This document shows positions 7,454-16,639 of a DNA stretch of 39,249 bases, piece after piece. The notes beneath the pieces were generated by a model. The model was not told the origin of the DNA and did not search any database. It saw nothing but the letters and a program-made list of their open reading frames with translations. The stretch lies in the NCBI RefSeq assembly GCF_004368405.1, contig NZ_SBJH01000030.1, positions 1 to 39,249 of the forward strand, read 5' to 3'. A program made the translations under genes and the position numbers. The DNA is from Olivibacter sp. XZL3. GTDB taxonomy: Bacteria; Bacteroidota; Bacteroidia; Sphingobacteriales; Sphingobacteriaceae. The stretch's first letter is position 1, and the number at the start of each line of letters is the position of its first letter.

Positions 7454-8347
7454 TCACTTTTCTTCATTGAACACTGATTTGAATAATCCACTTATATCAA
7501 TTCCATTACTCTCATGTGAAATGGTGTTCGTTGTAACTACCATTTCAGCCCCGGCATTTAATAAATCCTGATAGGCGTTGCCTGCAAATACAGCATGAAT
7601 ACCTATGCAAATAGGTGGGTTCATTCCTGCATTTTTAAGATGACCAACCGTTTCAATCATAGTTCGGGCAGTGGAAATAATATCATCCACCAAAACAGGT
7701 TTATGATTTTTATATCGGTCTATTTGAGGAATTGAAACTTTTACGTTTCTGTCACCATGCCTAACTTTTTCTAATATGATAAAAGGGGCATGTGCGTTAT
7801 TGGCTACCTCGGAAACCCATTGCTCACTTTCACTGTCAGGGCCAATCAGTACCGGATTTTGAATATTGTTCTTTATCCATTCTGATATATGATTTGCTGC
7901 CTGAACCACAGTCGCAGGAACCGAATATATTTCGGACAAAGTATTATACCTGTGCAAGTGCGGGTCAACGGTGGTAATAGTTTCTGCAAAGTTTGAAATG
8001 AACGATGCAAAGTATTTTGAAGTAATTCCCTCTCCTGAATGAAATTGCTTATCCTGTCGCATATATGCCAGATAGGGAGCAATAAGACAAGTGCATTTAG
8101 CCCCAAGTTCCATAGCAGTTTTGGATAGAAAGTATAAGGGCAAGAGCTTTGTATCAGGGCGGTCTAAAGAACAAACCATGACAACCTTTTTTCCTTTCAC
8201 ATCTGAATGAATACGGATATACGTTTCTCCATCCGGGAAATTGCGAATAGTGGCTTCGCCTTTACTGACATTATATCGCTTTGCTATCGTGTCAACCGTG
8301 GGTTCATTCCCCGGCAATGCAAATAGTATTGTTTCGTGTTCTTTCAT
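7454..8347 (-). CDS. prs: Ribose-phosphate diphosphokinase (PRPP synthetase), archaeal-like
   Basis: The 297-residue protein has the PRPP synthetase motifs in order: FPDGETYIRI (37-46), RQDKQFHSGEGITSKYF (97-113) for ATP binding, TVDPHLH (126-132) for metal, and the ribose-5-phosphate loop VLVDDIISTARTM (218-230). The reaction is ribose 5-phosphate + ATP to PRPP + AMP. The DDIIST loop and the TVDPHLH block look more like archaeal enzymes than the usual bacterial class I form (DDIIDTAGT). The START variant in the loop (R in place of G) is unusual. The gene overlaps the AMP phosphorylase gene by four bases. A normal housekeeping prs would not be expected inside a metal efflux operon, so a dedicated role with the neighbouring phosphorylase is likely. 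Confidence 0.88.
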   Translation of the reverse strand: MKEHETILFALPGNEPTVDTIAKRYNVSKGEATIRNFPDGETYIRIHSDVKGKKVVMVCSLDRPDTKLLPLYFLSKTAMELGAKCTCLIAPYLAYMRQDKQFHSGEGITSKYFASFISNFAETITTVDPHLHRYNTLSEIYSVPATVVQAANHISEWIKNNIQNPVLIGPDSESEQWVSEVANNAHAPFIILEKVRHGDRNVKVSIPQIDRYKNHKPVLVDDIISTARTMIETVGHLKNAGMNPPICIGIHAVFAGNAYQDLLNAGAEMVVTTNTISHESNGIDISGLFKSVFNEEK

Positions 8348-9843
8348 TTAATTCGTATTATGTTGTTTTGAATTTTGTAATAACCCAAGGCATAGTTTAA
8401 CTCTCCTTGTGCTTCTGCATAAATGGTGAACAAAACATCTCCATTAATAACTTGCTTACCTAAATGTGAGTGAAGCAAAACACCTGCTTTGGGTGATTTT
8501 GGAGCACCAGACAGTTTAGCCACTTTTGCTAATTTTCTGCAATCAATTTCATTGATAATCCCGCTTTGTTCTGCTAAAATATCCAGACTGAATGCAGCAA
8601 ATTCAGGCTCGGTAAAACGCCCTTGTGCTTCACAAATGGAAATAAATTTTGTATAGGCGCTGCCTCCTTCCAGTATTTTTATTGCTTTGCTTATGCCTTT
8701 ACCTTTTTCAACATTTTCGGAAAATTCTAATAACTCACCTGCAAGTAGTAAAGCTCTTTGTTTTAAATCTTCGGGTGCATTGTTTTCATTCCGCAGAACG
8801 CTTAACACATCCATTGCCTCTAATGCAGGGCCAATTCCCCTGCCAACTGGTTGTGAACCATCAGTAACCAGGCATTTTATTTGAAGGCCAACGGCATCAG
8901 CCACCTCTTCAAAATGTGATATTAATTTATTTGCGTTCTCTTTTGTTCGGACTTTTGCTGTTGAACCCACAGGAATGTCAATAACCACATGCGTTGCACC
9001 TGCGGCTTTTTTCTTTGAAAGAACCGAAGCAATCATCTGTCCTTCGCTGTCAATATCCAGTGCTTTTTCAACAGAAATAAGGACATCGTCAGCTGGGCTT
9101 AGACTAACTGAACCGCCCCAAACCAAACATCCGTTTTCCCTGCTTACTACTTCTTTCATTTGTTCCATTGTAAGTTCTACGTTGGTCATCACTTCCATTG
9201 TATCTGCCGTTCCTGCTGGGGATGTAATGGCACGGGAAGAAGTTTTAGGGATAGTCAAACCTGCTGCTGCCACAATGCTTATTACAATAGGAGTTGTCCG
9301 ATTACCCGGCAAACCGCCAATACAATGCTTATCAAAAATGGATTGATTATCCCATTCTAAATTTTTACCGGAACGAACCATTGCTCTGGTAAGACCTTTT
9401 ATTTCATTTATGGAAAGATGATTGCCAGACGTAGCAGTAATAAATGCTGCGAGTTCTATATTGGAATATTGTCCTGTTGAAATATCATAAATAATTTGGT
9501 TCAGTTCAGTCTCTTTTAATTCGTTGCCATACATTTTTGACCTTATCAATCCAATGGATGCAATAGGTTGCAAGTGAGATACAATAATTGCATCCCCATC
9601 ACTTACGCCTAATCTTTGTGCAGCCATTATTGAAAGCCCGGCTTCACCATGTTTCAACAGTTCGTTGTAAACAACGTTAAGTGTAGCAATGATACTTTCA
9701 TTGTCAAAATGCACTACTACCCGTGTTAGGGCAGTAAATCCTTCCGAAAGACATACATCGCAGTCCGAACGCATATAGATGATGTTTTCTCTGTAGGTGT
9801 CTATACCAAGATTTTTTATCTTCAGTGTTTTATGATTATGCAT
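8344..9843 (-). CDS. deoA: AMP phosphorylase-type (DeoA family) nucleoside phosphorylase
   Basis: The 499-residue protein has an N-terminal extension of about 90 residues (GVSDGDAIIVSHLQP), as in archaeal AMP phosphorylases. The thymidine-phosphorylase fold follows. The phosphate-binding motif is KHCIGGLPGNRTT (172-184). This is the AMP phosphorylase pattern (IGGxPGN) rather than the KHSTGGVGD of thymidine phosphorylases. SSRAITSPAGTADTMEV (202-218) is also strongly conserved. The expected reaction is NMP + phosphate to base + ribose 1,5-bisphosphate. The ribose 1,5-bisphosphate isomerase and RuBisCO that use this product in archaea are not in the window. It overlaps prs by four bases, and 12 bases separate it from the upstream beta-CASP gene. 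The substrate is inferred from motif and length. Confidence 0.87.
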   Translation of the reverse strand: MHNHKTLKIKNLGIDTYRENIIYMRSDCDVCLSEGFTALTRVVVHFDNESIIATLNVVYNELLKHGEAGLSIMAAQRLGVSDGDAIIVSHLQPIASIGLIRSKMYGNELKETELNQIIYDISTGQYSNIELAAFITATSGNHLSINEIKGLTRAMVRSGKNLEWDNQSIFDKHCIGGLPGNRTTPIVISIVAAAGLTIPKTSSRAITSPAGTADTMEVMTNVELTMEQMKEVVSRENGCLVWGGSVSLSPADDVLISVEKALDIDSEGQMIASVLSKKKAAGATHVVIDIPVGSTAKVRTKENANKLISHFEEVADAVGLQIKCLVTDGSQPVGRGIGPALEAMDVLSVLRNENNAPEDLKQRALLLAGELLEFSENVEKGKGISKAIKILEGGSAYTKFISICEAQGRFTEPEFAAFSLDILAEQSGIINEIDCRKLAKVAKLSGAPKSPKAGVLLHSHLGKQVINGDVLFTIYAEAQGELNYALGYYKIQNNIIRIK

Positions 9844-9855
9844 AATTTCAACCGT

Positions 9856-11226
9856 TTAGATTTGTATGGTTTCGTTCAATTGAGGAATATGAGCAATCCA
9901 CCCAAAGGTTTCTCTTATTTTTTCCTGCAATCCTTTTGCTCCTTCTTCCTCGCTGTGGACGATGAATATTTTTTCGGGCATGGATGTTAATTTATTCATC
10001 CAGTCAACCAATCCATTCTGGTCTGCATGACCAGACAAGCCTTCTATATTTTCAATATGTGCTTTGACAGGATAAAATCTACCTCTCATTTTGATTTCTG
10101 TCGCTCCATCCAGCAATGCTCTTCCCCTTGTTCCTTCCGCTTGAAAACCTACCCACAGGATAGTCGCATTTTTATCACCTAAGTATTTTTCAAAATAAGT
10201 AAGCACTCTGCCACCAGCCGCCATTCCGCTTCCGGCTATAATTATTTTAGGATTGTTATCCTCTGCAAGTGCGTAAGCTTCATCGACACCTTTAATCCTC
10301 TTGATAGTATTGCACATTTCAAAACATTCATCGGGGGAGAGTTTATGCCATTCAGTATTATGGTGAAATACTTCTAACACATTTCTTCCCATAGGACTAT
10401 CCATATAAATAGGGATGCCGGGTATTTTCCTGGTCTTTTTCAACTGCCAGAAAAGATACATGAGCAATTGCGTCCGCTCCACCGAAAAACTCGGTATGAT
10501 AATAGTACCGTTTCTTGCTGCGCAACGATTAATGAGTTGTTCCAAACTGTTGATGGCAGGTTCGGCAGGGTGAAGACGATTGCCATAGGTTGCCTCAATA
10601 AATAAAACATCCGCTTTCTCCGGTTTTTCAGGGGGATATAACAGCGGGTCTATTTCTCTGCCAATATCTCCCGAAAAGACTATTGTTTTATCGCCAATTT
10701 GCAATTCAATAAACGTAGCTCCAATAATGTGACCGTTGTATCGGAAACGGTATCGGATATGCTCGTTAATGCCTATCCATTCATTGAGCGGTTGTTGTTG
10801 AAAAAGCGGTAAAGTATTTTCTACTTCCGGTAAGCCGTAAAGCGGCAAAGCGGGTTTGTGTTTTGAGTAGTGAAATTTGTTCGCTCTTATGGCATCTTCC
10901 TCCTGAATTTTTGCGCTGTCCTTTAAAATTATTTCAGCAATTTGTAAAGTTGGGGAAGTGCCGTTGATTGTTCCCTTGAAACCATGCTTCACTAATAAGG
11001 GAAGGTAGCCTGTATGGTCTAAGTGGGCGTGCGTCAGTAAAACTATATCAATAGTCTTTGCCGAAACAGCCAATGGTTGCCAATTCAGTTGCCGTAATTC
11101 TTTTAAACCCTGAAACAAACCGCAATCAATCAGTATTTTTTTACCGAAAGCGGTAACGAGAAATTTGGAGCCTGTAACCGTACCTGCTGCGCCTAAGAAT
11201 TGAATTTTAATTTTATCATTGTTCAT
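9856..11226 (-). CDS. MBL-fold beta-CASP RNA nuclease (Ysh1/TTHA0252-like)
   Basis: The start ATG at 11226 (MNNDKIKIQFLGAAGTVTGS) is chosen because the fold begins immediately. A start 21 codons earlier adds a basic non-family segment. The resulting 456-residue protein has the metallo-beta-lactamase motif LTHAHLDHTGYLPLL (HAHLDH at 66-71), FSGDIGRE, a beta-CASP region with IIAGSGMAAGGRVL, and the C-terminal motifs LSGHADQNGLVDWM and IVHSEEEG. These match the beta-CASP nucleases related to CPSF73/Ysh1 and bacterial homologues that cut RNA with two zinc ions. It overlaps the preceding nuclease gene by 11 bases. In this cluster it could supply nucleoside monophosphates from RNA to the AMP phosphorylase. 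That link is inference. Confidence 0.87.
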   Translation of the reverse strand: MNNDKIKIQFLGAAGTVTGSKFLVTAFGKKILIDCGLFQGLKELRQLNWQPLAVSAKTIDIVLLTHAHLDHTGYLPLLVKHGFKGTINGTSPTLQIAEIILKDSAKIQEEDAIRANKFHYSKHKPALPLYGLPEVENTLPLFQQQPLNEWIGINEHIRYRFRYNGHIIGATFIELQIGDKTIVFSGDIGREIDPLLYPPEKPEKADVLFIEATYGNRLHPAEPAINSLEQLINRCAARNGTIIIPSFSVERTQLLMYLFWQLKKTRKIPGIPIYMDSPMGRNVLEVFHHNTEWHKLSPDECFEMCNTIKRIKGVDEAYALAEDNNPKIIIAGSGMAAGGRVLTYFEKYLGDKNATILWVGFQAEGTRGRALLDGATEIKMRGRFYPVKAHIENIEGLSGHADQNGLVDWMNKLTSMPEKIFIVHSEEEGAKGLQEKIRETFGWIAHIPQLNETIQI

Positions 11227-12112
11227 CTTTAATAATTTTTTTGTAAATAGGTTTTTCTGAAAATGTTTTACACAATGCAGCACATTCATCCATCACTTTT
11301 TGCAGCCGTGGTGGTTTTACCCCAATGCTTTGAAGCAAAGAATAATTGTGATGCAGGGTTTTACACAGCACTATTTTGTTATCCAGCAATTCTTGTTTTT
11401 CTTTTTGGGTAAGTGTGGTTAAACAGGTTACGGGATGCAAACCCGAACCGTCAATCCAATCTTTCAATCCGTTGTTTTTCGGGTAATCCCATCCCACTAA
11501 ATTCATGTTCATGCACCTGCCGTATTGAACGGCATCTTCGGAAAAACGGGTGTTAGTTACCACCCAACCCTGATGAAATTTTTCGGAGTGACCGTCAATC
11601 TGTTTCCATGAAGTTTCTACATCCAAAAATCTTGACTGTATATAAAGTGGAATTTTGACATCACATATATATCCCTGCCTATTGTGGAATTTACATTCAA
11701 TCATAAAATGGTGGTTGTCTTTTTCGGCAATCACATCCACTTCATGATTTACACAATGTCCCTTAACGATTACCCCGACTTGTGTTCTGTATCCCTTTTG
11801 GTTTAAAAGCTCTCCCACAAACTGTTCAAACGGAAAGCCGGACGGCCCAAATTCCATAATCGCCCTTTTTAGATTATATCTTGCCGCCAGTGGCCTGGAA
11901 GTATTTCTCAATAAGCGAAATGCTGTTTTGTAAATTTTTCGGGTGGACATTCCTTCTACCAACATTTCCATTACTTCCGAAACAATTTCATCCGCCAGTT
12001 CGGAATTTGCACCCGAATGCAAAAGGGATTGCTTTAATTTTCCCTTGTTGAAAGGAACCTTATGACCGGATGCTTTGGTAATATTTACATGGTTTGAGCT
12101 AATCTTCATCAC
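11216..12112 (-). CDS. ATP-cone domain fused to Mrr-like restriction endonuclease fold
   Basis: The 298-residue protein has an N-terminal ATP-cone (about residues 8-92: VNITKASGHKVPFNKGKLKQ, then SGANSELADEIVSEV and STRKIYKTAFRLLR). This is the nucleotide-sensing domain of ribonucleotide reductases and NrdR. A PD-(D/E)xK nuclease fold follows: FEQFVGELLNQKGY (95-108), HEVDVIAE (123-130) with the catalytic Asp at 126, and MIECKFH (137-143) with the ExK pair. A C-terminal region (about 200-298) has no recognised domain. It overlaps the P-type ATPase gene by 14 bases upstream and the beta-CASP gene by 11 downstream. The domain order suggests a nuclease whose activity is gated by ATP/dATP levels. 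No methylase accompanies it, so classical restriction is unlikely. Confidence 0.82.
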   Translation of the reverse strand: MMKISSNHVNITKASGHKVPFNKGKLKQSLLHSGANSELADEIVSEVMEMLVEGMSTRKIYKTAFRLLRNTSRPLAARYNLKRAIMEFGPSGFPFEQFVGELLNQKGYRTQVGVIVKGHCVNHEVDVIAEKDNHHFMIECKFHNRQGYICDVKIPLYIQSRFLDVETSWKQIDGHSEKFHQGWVVTNTRFSEDAVQYGRCMNMNLVGWDYPKNNGLKDWIDGSGLHPVTCLTTLTQKEKQELLDNKIVLCKTLHHNYSLLQSIGVKPPRLQKVMDECAALCKTFSEKPIYKKIIKDEQ

Positions 12113-14720
12113 GGATTATTTTTAAGTGTTTTAATAGTTGGATTACCAGCAATGAGCAAGTAGCTGAAACAAAAACTACGACCCAATCTTCTGTATTAAG
12201 CGGTTGAATGTTCAACGCTTCTTTGACAGGTGTTGCAAAAAATAAAGCAAGTATGATAAGCGTACAAGACAGCAAAGCATACCATACATATCTGTTCCTG
12301 AAAACTTCTGATTTAAAAAATGATACTTTGGCGGAAGCCATATTGAACACATGAAATAACTGGCAGAATATGAGCGTGAAAAACAGAATGTTGTTGCACA
12401 GCTTTGGGTCAAACTGTGTGCCGGCATGTATGAAATAGTGGCTTACAAACACCGCACCCAATGTGCAAACCGAAATAACGGCTGCATATACCCATACGGC
12501 ATACCATTGTTTTGTTTTCAAGAGCGGCTCGGAAGGATTTCGTGGCCTGTGTTTCATTACAAAAGGATTGCCTTCGCTTACGCCCAATGCAAGTGCGGGC
12601 AATACATCCGTAACCAGGTTGATAAATAAAATTTGCAGGGGCAAAAGTTGGAAGTGGAGATTGGATAATGCTGCGAGGGACACAACAAACAATTCGCTCA
12701 TGTTGCAGGAAAGCAGATAAATGACAAATTTTTGAATATTGCTGAAGATTATTCTCCCCTGTTTGATGGCATGAACGATGGATGAAAAGGCATCGTCTTT
12801 CAGCACCATATCGGAAACTTCCTGTGCCACCTGGGTTCCCCTTTGCCCCATAGCAATCCCGATGTCTGCTTTTTTTAATGCAGGGGCATCATTTACGCCA
12901 TCTCCCGTCATGCCTACAATGTTGCCCTGCTCCTGCAACACCGTTACTAAATCCAGTTTTTGAGCAGGTGTAACCCGTGCAAATACCGATGTTTGCAGCC
13001 ATTTTTGCTTGTCTATTTCTGTTAGATGCTCATAAGGTTGCATATCTTTCCCGCTTATCGGCTCATTTTCGGAAGAAATGTGAAGTTGATTGGCGATACA
13101 ATTTGCAGTAGCGGGATGGTCACCCGTAATCATTACTACTCTGATACCTGCATCCTTAGCTTCCTGAATAGCCTGATAAACATCTTCTGCTGGCGGGTCT
13201 ATCATGCAGTAAAGTCCTGCAAATATCAAATCTTCCAGTAATGGTGTGTTTTCGTTAGTGGTTTCTTTATATGCCCCTGCAATTATTCTTAAACCCGATG
13301 CGGCAAGTTTTTCAGACTTCTGTTTCCACTCATCCTTTAGCTGTTCAGTTAGCTGACTTTTATCGTAGCCGTTAACAATGAAAGTGCATTGGTTGAGAAG
13401 TTCCTCTGCTGCACCTTTGGCAAACACGGTAAATCCGTTACCGTTTTTATGCAACGTTGCCATCATTTTTGTTTCTGACGAAAATGGAACTTCATTGATT
13501 TTCGGAAAGATTTTTTCTACCTGCTCCTTTAATACACCTTGCTTGTAAGCATATTTCAGCAGTCCCGTTTCCAGAGGGTCACCAATCTCATTAACGCCGT
13601 TATTGTTGATTTCAACAGATGCTGTATTACAAAGCATCCCGATACGGGTAAGTAGTTCTTTGTTTTTCTCTGAAGCAATATCTACCGGGATGACTTCGCT
13701 TACTTCAATTTTGTTTTGAGTAAGCGTTCCTGTTTTATCGGTACAGATAATCGTTGTTCCACCTAAAGTTTCAACGGCAGCCAGCTTTTTTACTATTATT
13801 TTGTGCTTCGCCATTTTCATCATTCCCTGTGCCAATGCCAATGTTGCTACAATTGGCAGTCCTTCAGGAATAGCGGCTACTGCAAGGGCAATAGCGGTTT
13901 CAAGCATTTCTACGTAATCGCCATGTGTGAGAAGGCCGACAACAAAAATTAAGACAACCAATATGATTGTGATGTAGATTAGTTTGCGGCTAAATACTTG
14001 TAGTTTCTTTTCAAGCGGTGTAGCTGATTGTTTTGCCGATTGAACAAGGTGTGCAATTTTACCAAGTTCGGTTTGCATACCCGTTGCTGTTACCAATGCT
14101 TTTGCATTTCCGTTGGTGACATAGGTTCCCTTATGCAACATATTTGTGCGTTCTGCAAGGGGAGTTTTTTCAGGCAGTTCGGTTTCTTTCTTTTCAACGG
14201 GCATAGCTTCCCCTGTTAATGATGCTTCGTTAACGGAAAGCTGCGCAGCCTGAATAATTCTTGCGTCTGCGGTTATGATATCGCCAGCTTCCAGAAACAG
14301 CACATCGCCCGGAACCAATTCTTCGGAAGGAATTTCTATGAGTTTTCCGTCCCGAAAAACTTTGGACGGAACGCTTGCCATTTTTTTCAGTGCATTCATC
14401 GAGCGTAGTGCCTGCAATTCCATCCAGAAACCTACAACAGCATTGATCAGGATAACCAACAGGATTGCTGTGGCATCCAAATATTCCTGAAACCAAAAAG
14501 ACAATCCGGCTGCGAAAAGTAGTAACCAGACCATGAGGCTATTGAACTGTTCCAATAGTATCCTTAACGGGCTTTTTCCTTTGTCTGCCTGAATGACATT
14601 ACTGCCAAACTTTTGAAGGCGTTTTGTTGCTTCATCAGAAAGTAATCCATTTTCTTTATCACTTGCAAGTTGAGTGATAAATTGATTGATGGGAATGGTA
14701 TGTATGTGTTTTGTTTCCAT
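12099..14720 (-). CDS. P2-type (Ca2+/cation) transporting ATPase
   Basis: The 873-residue protein has the cation-ATPase N-terminal domain (1-60) and an actuator domain with SLTGEAMPVEKK (TGEA at 169-172 instead of the usual TGES). Transmembrane helix 4 has AVAAIPEGLPIVATLAL (PEGLP 285-289), the ion-binding motif of P2A/P2-type Ca2+-like pumps. The phosphorylation site DKTGTLT is at 328-334, with ITGDHPATA and MTGDGVNDAPALKKADIG in the hinge, then a six-helix C-terminal membrane domain. It has no CPx motif, so it is not a P1B heavy-metal pump; Ca2+, Mn2+ or Mg2+ are more likely cargo. Its ATG shares one base with the stop of the downstream half of cusA (TAATG), indicating tight coupling. The ion is not established. 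Confidence 0.88.
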   Translation of the reverse strand: METKHIHTIPINQFITQLASDKENGLLSDEATKRLQKFGSNVIQADKGKSPLRILLEQFNSLMVWLLLFAAGLSFWFQEYLDATAILLVILINAVVGFWMELQALRSMNALKKMASVPSKVFRDGKLIEIPSEELVPGDVLFLEAGDIITADARIIQAAQLSVNEASLTGEAMPVEKKETELPEKTPLAERTNMLHKGTYVTNGNAKALVTATGMQTELGKIAHLVQSAKQSATPLEKKLQVFSRKLIYITIILVVLIFVVGLLTHGDYVEMLETAIALAVAAIPEGLPIVATLALAQGMMKMAKHKIIVKKLAAVETLGGTTIICTDKTGTLTQNKIEVSEVIPVDIASEKNKELLTRIGMLCNTASVEINNNGVNEIGDPLETGLLKYAYKQGVLKEQVEKIFPKINEVPFSSETKMMATLHKNGNGFTVFAKGAAEELLNQCTFIVNGYDKSQLTEQLKDEWKQKSEKLAASGLRIIAGAYKETTNENTPLLEDLIFAGLYCMIDPPAEDVYQAIQEAKDAGIRVVMITGDHPATANCIANQLHISSENEPISGKDMQPYEHLTEIDKQKWLQTSVFARVTPAQKLDLVTVLQEQGNIVGMTGDGVNDAPALKKADIGIAMGQRGTQVAQEVSDMVLKDDAFSSIVHAIKQGRIIFSNIQKFVIYLLSCNMSELFVVSLAALSNLHFQLLPLQILFINLVTDVLPALALGVSEGNPFVMKHRPRNPSEPLLKTKQWYAVWVYAAVISVCTLGAVFVSHYFIHAGTQFDPKLCNNILFFTLIFCQLFHVFNMASAKVSFFKSEVFRNRYVWYALLSCTLIILALFFATPVKEALNIQPLNTEDWVVVFVSATCSLLVIQLLKHLKIIRDED

Positions 14721-16639
14721 TAATCTATGTTTTCTAAAAATTCTACTTTACCATATTTTTTTATTTCTCTTTCCTTGACGATTTGATATATAACTGGCAA
14801 AACGATTAATACGAAAAGAGTAGAAGTTATTAGGCCAAAAACAAAAGGTATTGTAATAGGCTTCATGACATCACTACCTACACCTGTTGCCAAAAGAATA
14901 GGCATTAAACCAATCATATCGGCCATTACCGTCATCAGTTTAGGTCGTACACGCATTACGGCACCGGAAAACACGGCTTTCTCGACATCTTCGTTTGAGA
15001 GTTCAGCACTTTTCTTTTTTTCTACTGTATCTCTTATGGCTTCATTCATATAGACGAGCATCAATACACCAGTCTCTACCGCAATGCCGAATAAGGCAAT
15101 AAAACCTACCGCAACAGCTACCGAAAAATTCACATCGAAAAAATACATTGAATATACCCCCCCGATTAATGCAATGGGAATACTTGAAAGGACAATCACC
15201 ATTTCCTTAACCGAATGGAAAGTGAAATAGAGGACAAAAGCAATTATCAAAAGCGTAATGGGAATGATGATTTTTAAACGGTTCTCTGCTCGAACCTTAT
15301 TTTCATATTGCCCACTCCATTCAATAAAATAGCCTTTGGGCAGCTTTTGAAAATCTGCATCAATACGTTTTTTAGCATCGCCAACTACGCTTCCCATATC
15401 CCTGCCACGCACATTGAACAGAACCGTTCCCCGCAGCATGGCATTTTCAGAATTTATCATTGGCGGGCCTTCCGAAATTTCAACATCCGCCACTGCTGAC
15501 AATGGAATAACACCGTAACCCGATGTCTGCAAAGGCGTTCGTTTTATTTCTTCTATATCGCTTCTAAAATCCTGCGCTAAGCGCATGGAAACGCTGAAAC
15601 GCTGCCTGCCTTCAATGGTATTGGTCAAAGGCATTCCTCCTAATGCCATTTCAATAAGCATATTCACTTCTTCAATAGAAAGATTATATCGGGCAATTTC
15701 TTCCCGATTAATTCTTATATCCAAATATTTCCCGCCTGTGAGTTGCTCTACATATAAATCTGCAAGCCCATCAATACCTTTCAATGATTTTTCAATTTGC
15801 CTTGAAAGGTTGTAGATAGTATCTAAGTTTTGCCCATAAATTTTCACACCAATATCTGTCCGGACACCTGTCGAAAGCATATTGATACGATTGATTATAG
15901 GCTGTGTCCAACCACTTGTAACACCAGGTATCTGCACTTTTTCGTTCAGTTCCGAAATCAGCTTTTCGGTGGTCATGCCTTTACGCCACTCCGATTGGGG
16001 TTTTAATACAACAATGCTTTCAATCATACTTACCGGAGCATTGTCGGTTGCAGTATAGGCACGACCTGCTTTGCCCAGAACATTTTCCACTTCGGGAACG
16101 GACATAATGAGCTTGTCCTGCACCTGCAAAATACGTTTGGCTTCGTTGTTGGAAACATCAGGAAGTGTAACGGGCATAAACAAAAGAGAACCTTCGTCTA
16201 ACGGTGGCATAAATTCCGAACCCAAACGCACTACAAAAGGAATGCTACCCACCACGATTAAAGCAGCAATAGCAATTACCGTTTTTTTCCAATGCTGGCA
16301 AAGGCGCAAAACAGGGCTGTATATTTTTATAAAGAAATTTGCAACGGGGTTTCTGCTTTCAGGAATGAGCTTGCCTTTCATTAAAGAACGCAACAGCATT
16401 GGGACAACAAATAATGCTATAATGGCGGAGCCAATCATAGTAAAGGTTTTTGTCCATACCAAAGGCGAAAACATTTTCTTTTCCTGCCCTTCGAGAAACA
16501 ATATGGGAGAGAATGAAATGAGCGTTACCAATATGGAAAAGAAAACGGCTCTTCCAACAGTGCGTGATGAGCGTTCAATGATTTTGATACGTTCTTCCTC
16601 ACTCAATTCTTTTGTATTTCCTATTCTTTGCTTTTCCAT
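14720..16639 (-). CDS. cusA: CusA-like RND metal pump, C-terminal part (split gene)
   Basis: The 639 residues correspond to heavy-metal RND pumps from just after transmembrane helix 4 to the C-terminus. The protein opens with a cytoplasmic linker (EEERIKIIERSSRTVGRAVF). It contains the porter segment GSLLFMPVTLPDVSNNEA, APVSMIESIVVLKPQSEW with Met residues of the type that bind Cu(I)/Ag(I) in CusA, and NRINMLSTGVRTDIGVKIYG. The proton-relay positions GIAVETGVLMLVYMNEA (Glu) and RVRPKLMTVMADMIG (Lys) are also present. It would export Cu(I)/Ag(I) through CusB and CusC. It begins with an ATG overlapping the stop of the N-terminal part by one base, and it lies in the -1 frame relative to that part. 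Together the two parts give about 1060 residues, the normal CusA length. Confidence 0.9.
   Translation of the reverse strand: MEKQRIGNTKELSEEERIKIIERSSRTVGRAVFFSILVTLISFSPILFLEGQEKKMFSPLVWTKTFTMIGSAIIALFVVPMLLRSLMKGKLIPESRNPVANFFIKIYSPVLRLCQHWKKTVIAIAALIVVGSIPFVVRLGSEFMPPLDEGSLLFMPVTLPDVSNNEAKRILQVQDKLIMSVPEVENVLGKAGRAYTATDNAPVSMIESIVVLKPQSEWRKGMTTEKLISELNEKVQIPGVTSGWTQPIINRINMLSTGVRTDIGVKIYGQNLDTIYNLSRQIEKSLKGIDGLADLYVEQLTGGKYLDIRINREEIARYNLSIEEVNMLIEMALGGMPLTNTIEGRQRFSVSMRLAQDFRSDIEEIKRTPLQTSGYGVIPLSAVADVEISEGPPMINSENAMLRGTVLFNVRGRDMGSVVGDAKKRIDADFQKLPKGYFIEWSGQYENKVRAENRLKIIIPITLLIIAFVLYFTFHSVKEMVIVLSSIPIALIGGVYSMYFFDVNFSVAVAVGFIALFGIAVETGVLMLVYMNEAIRDTVEKKKSAELSNEDVEKAVFSGAVMRVRPKLMTVMADMIGLMPILLATGVGSDVMKPITIPFVFGLITSTLFVLIVLPVIYQIVKEREIKKYGKVEFLENID

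Noticed and set aside
11216-12112. Classical restriction-modification system
   Set aside because: There is no methyltransferase or specificity gene, and the ATP-cone points to another role.
7454-14720. Complete archaeal-type pentose bisphosphate pathway
   Set aside because: Only the AMP phosphorylase and PRPP synthetase are present. No ribose 1,5-bisphosphate isomerase and no RuBisCO are in the window.
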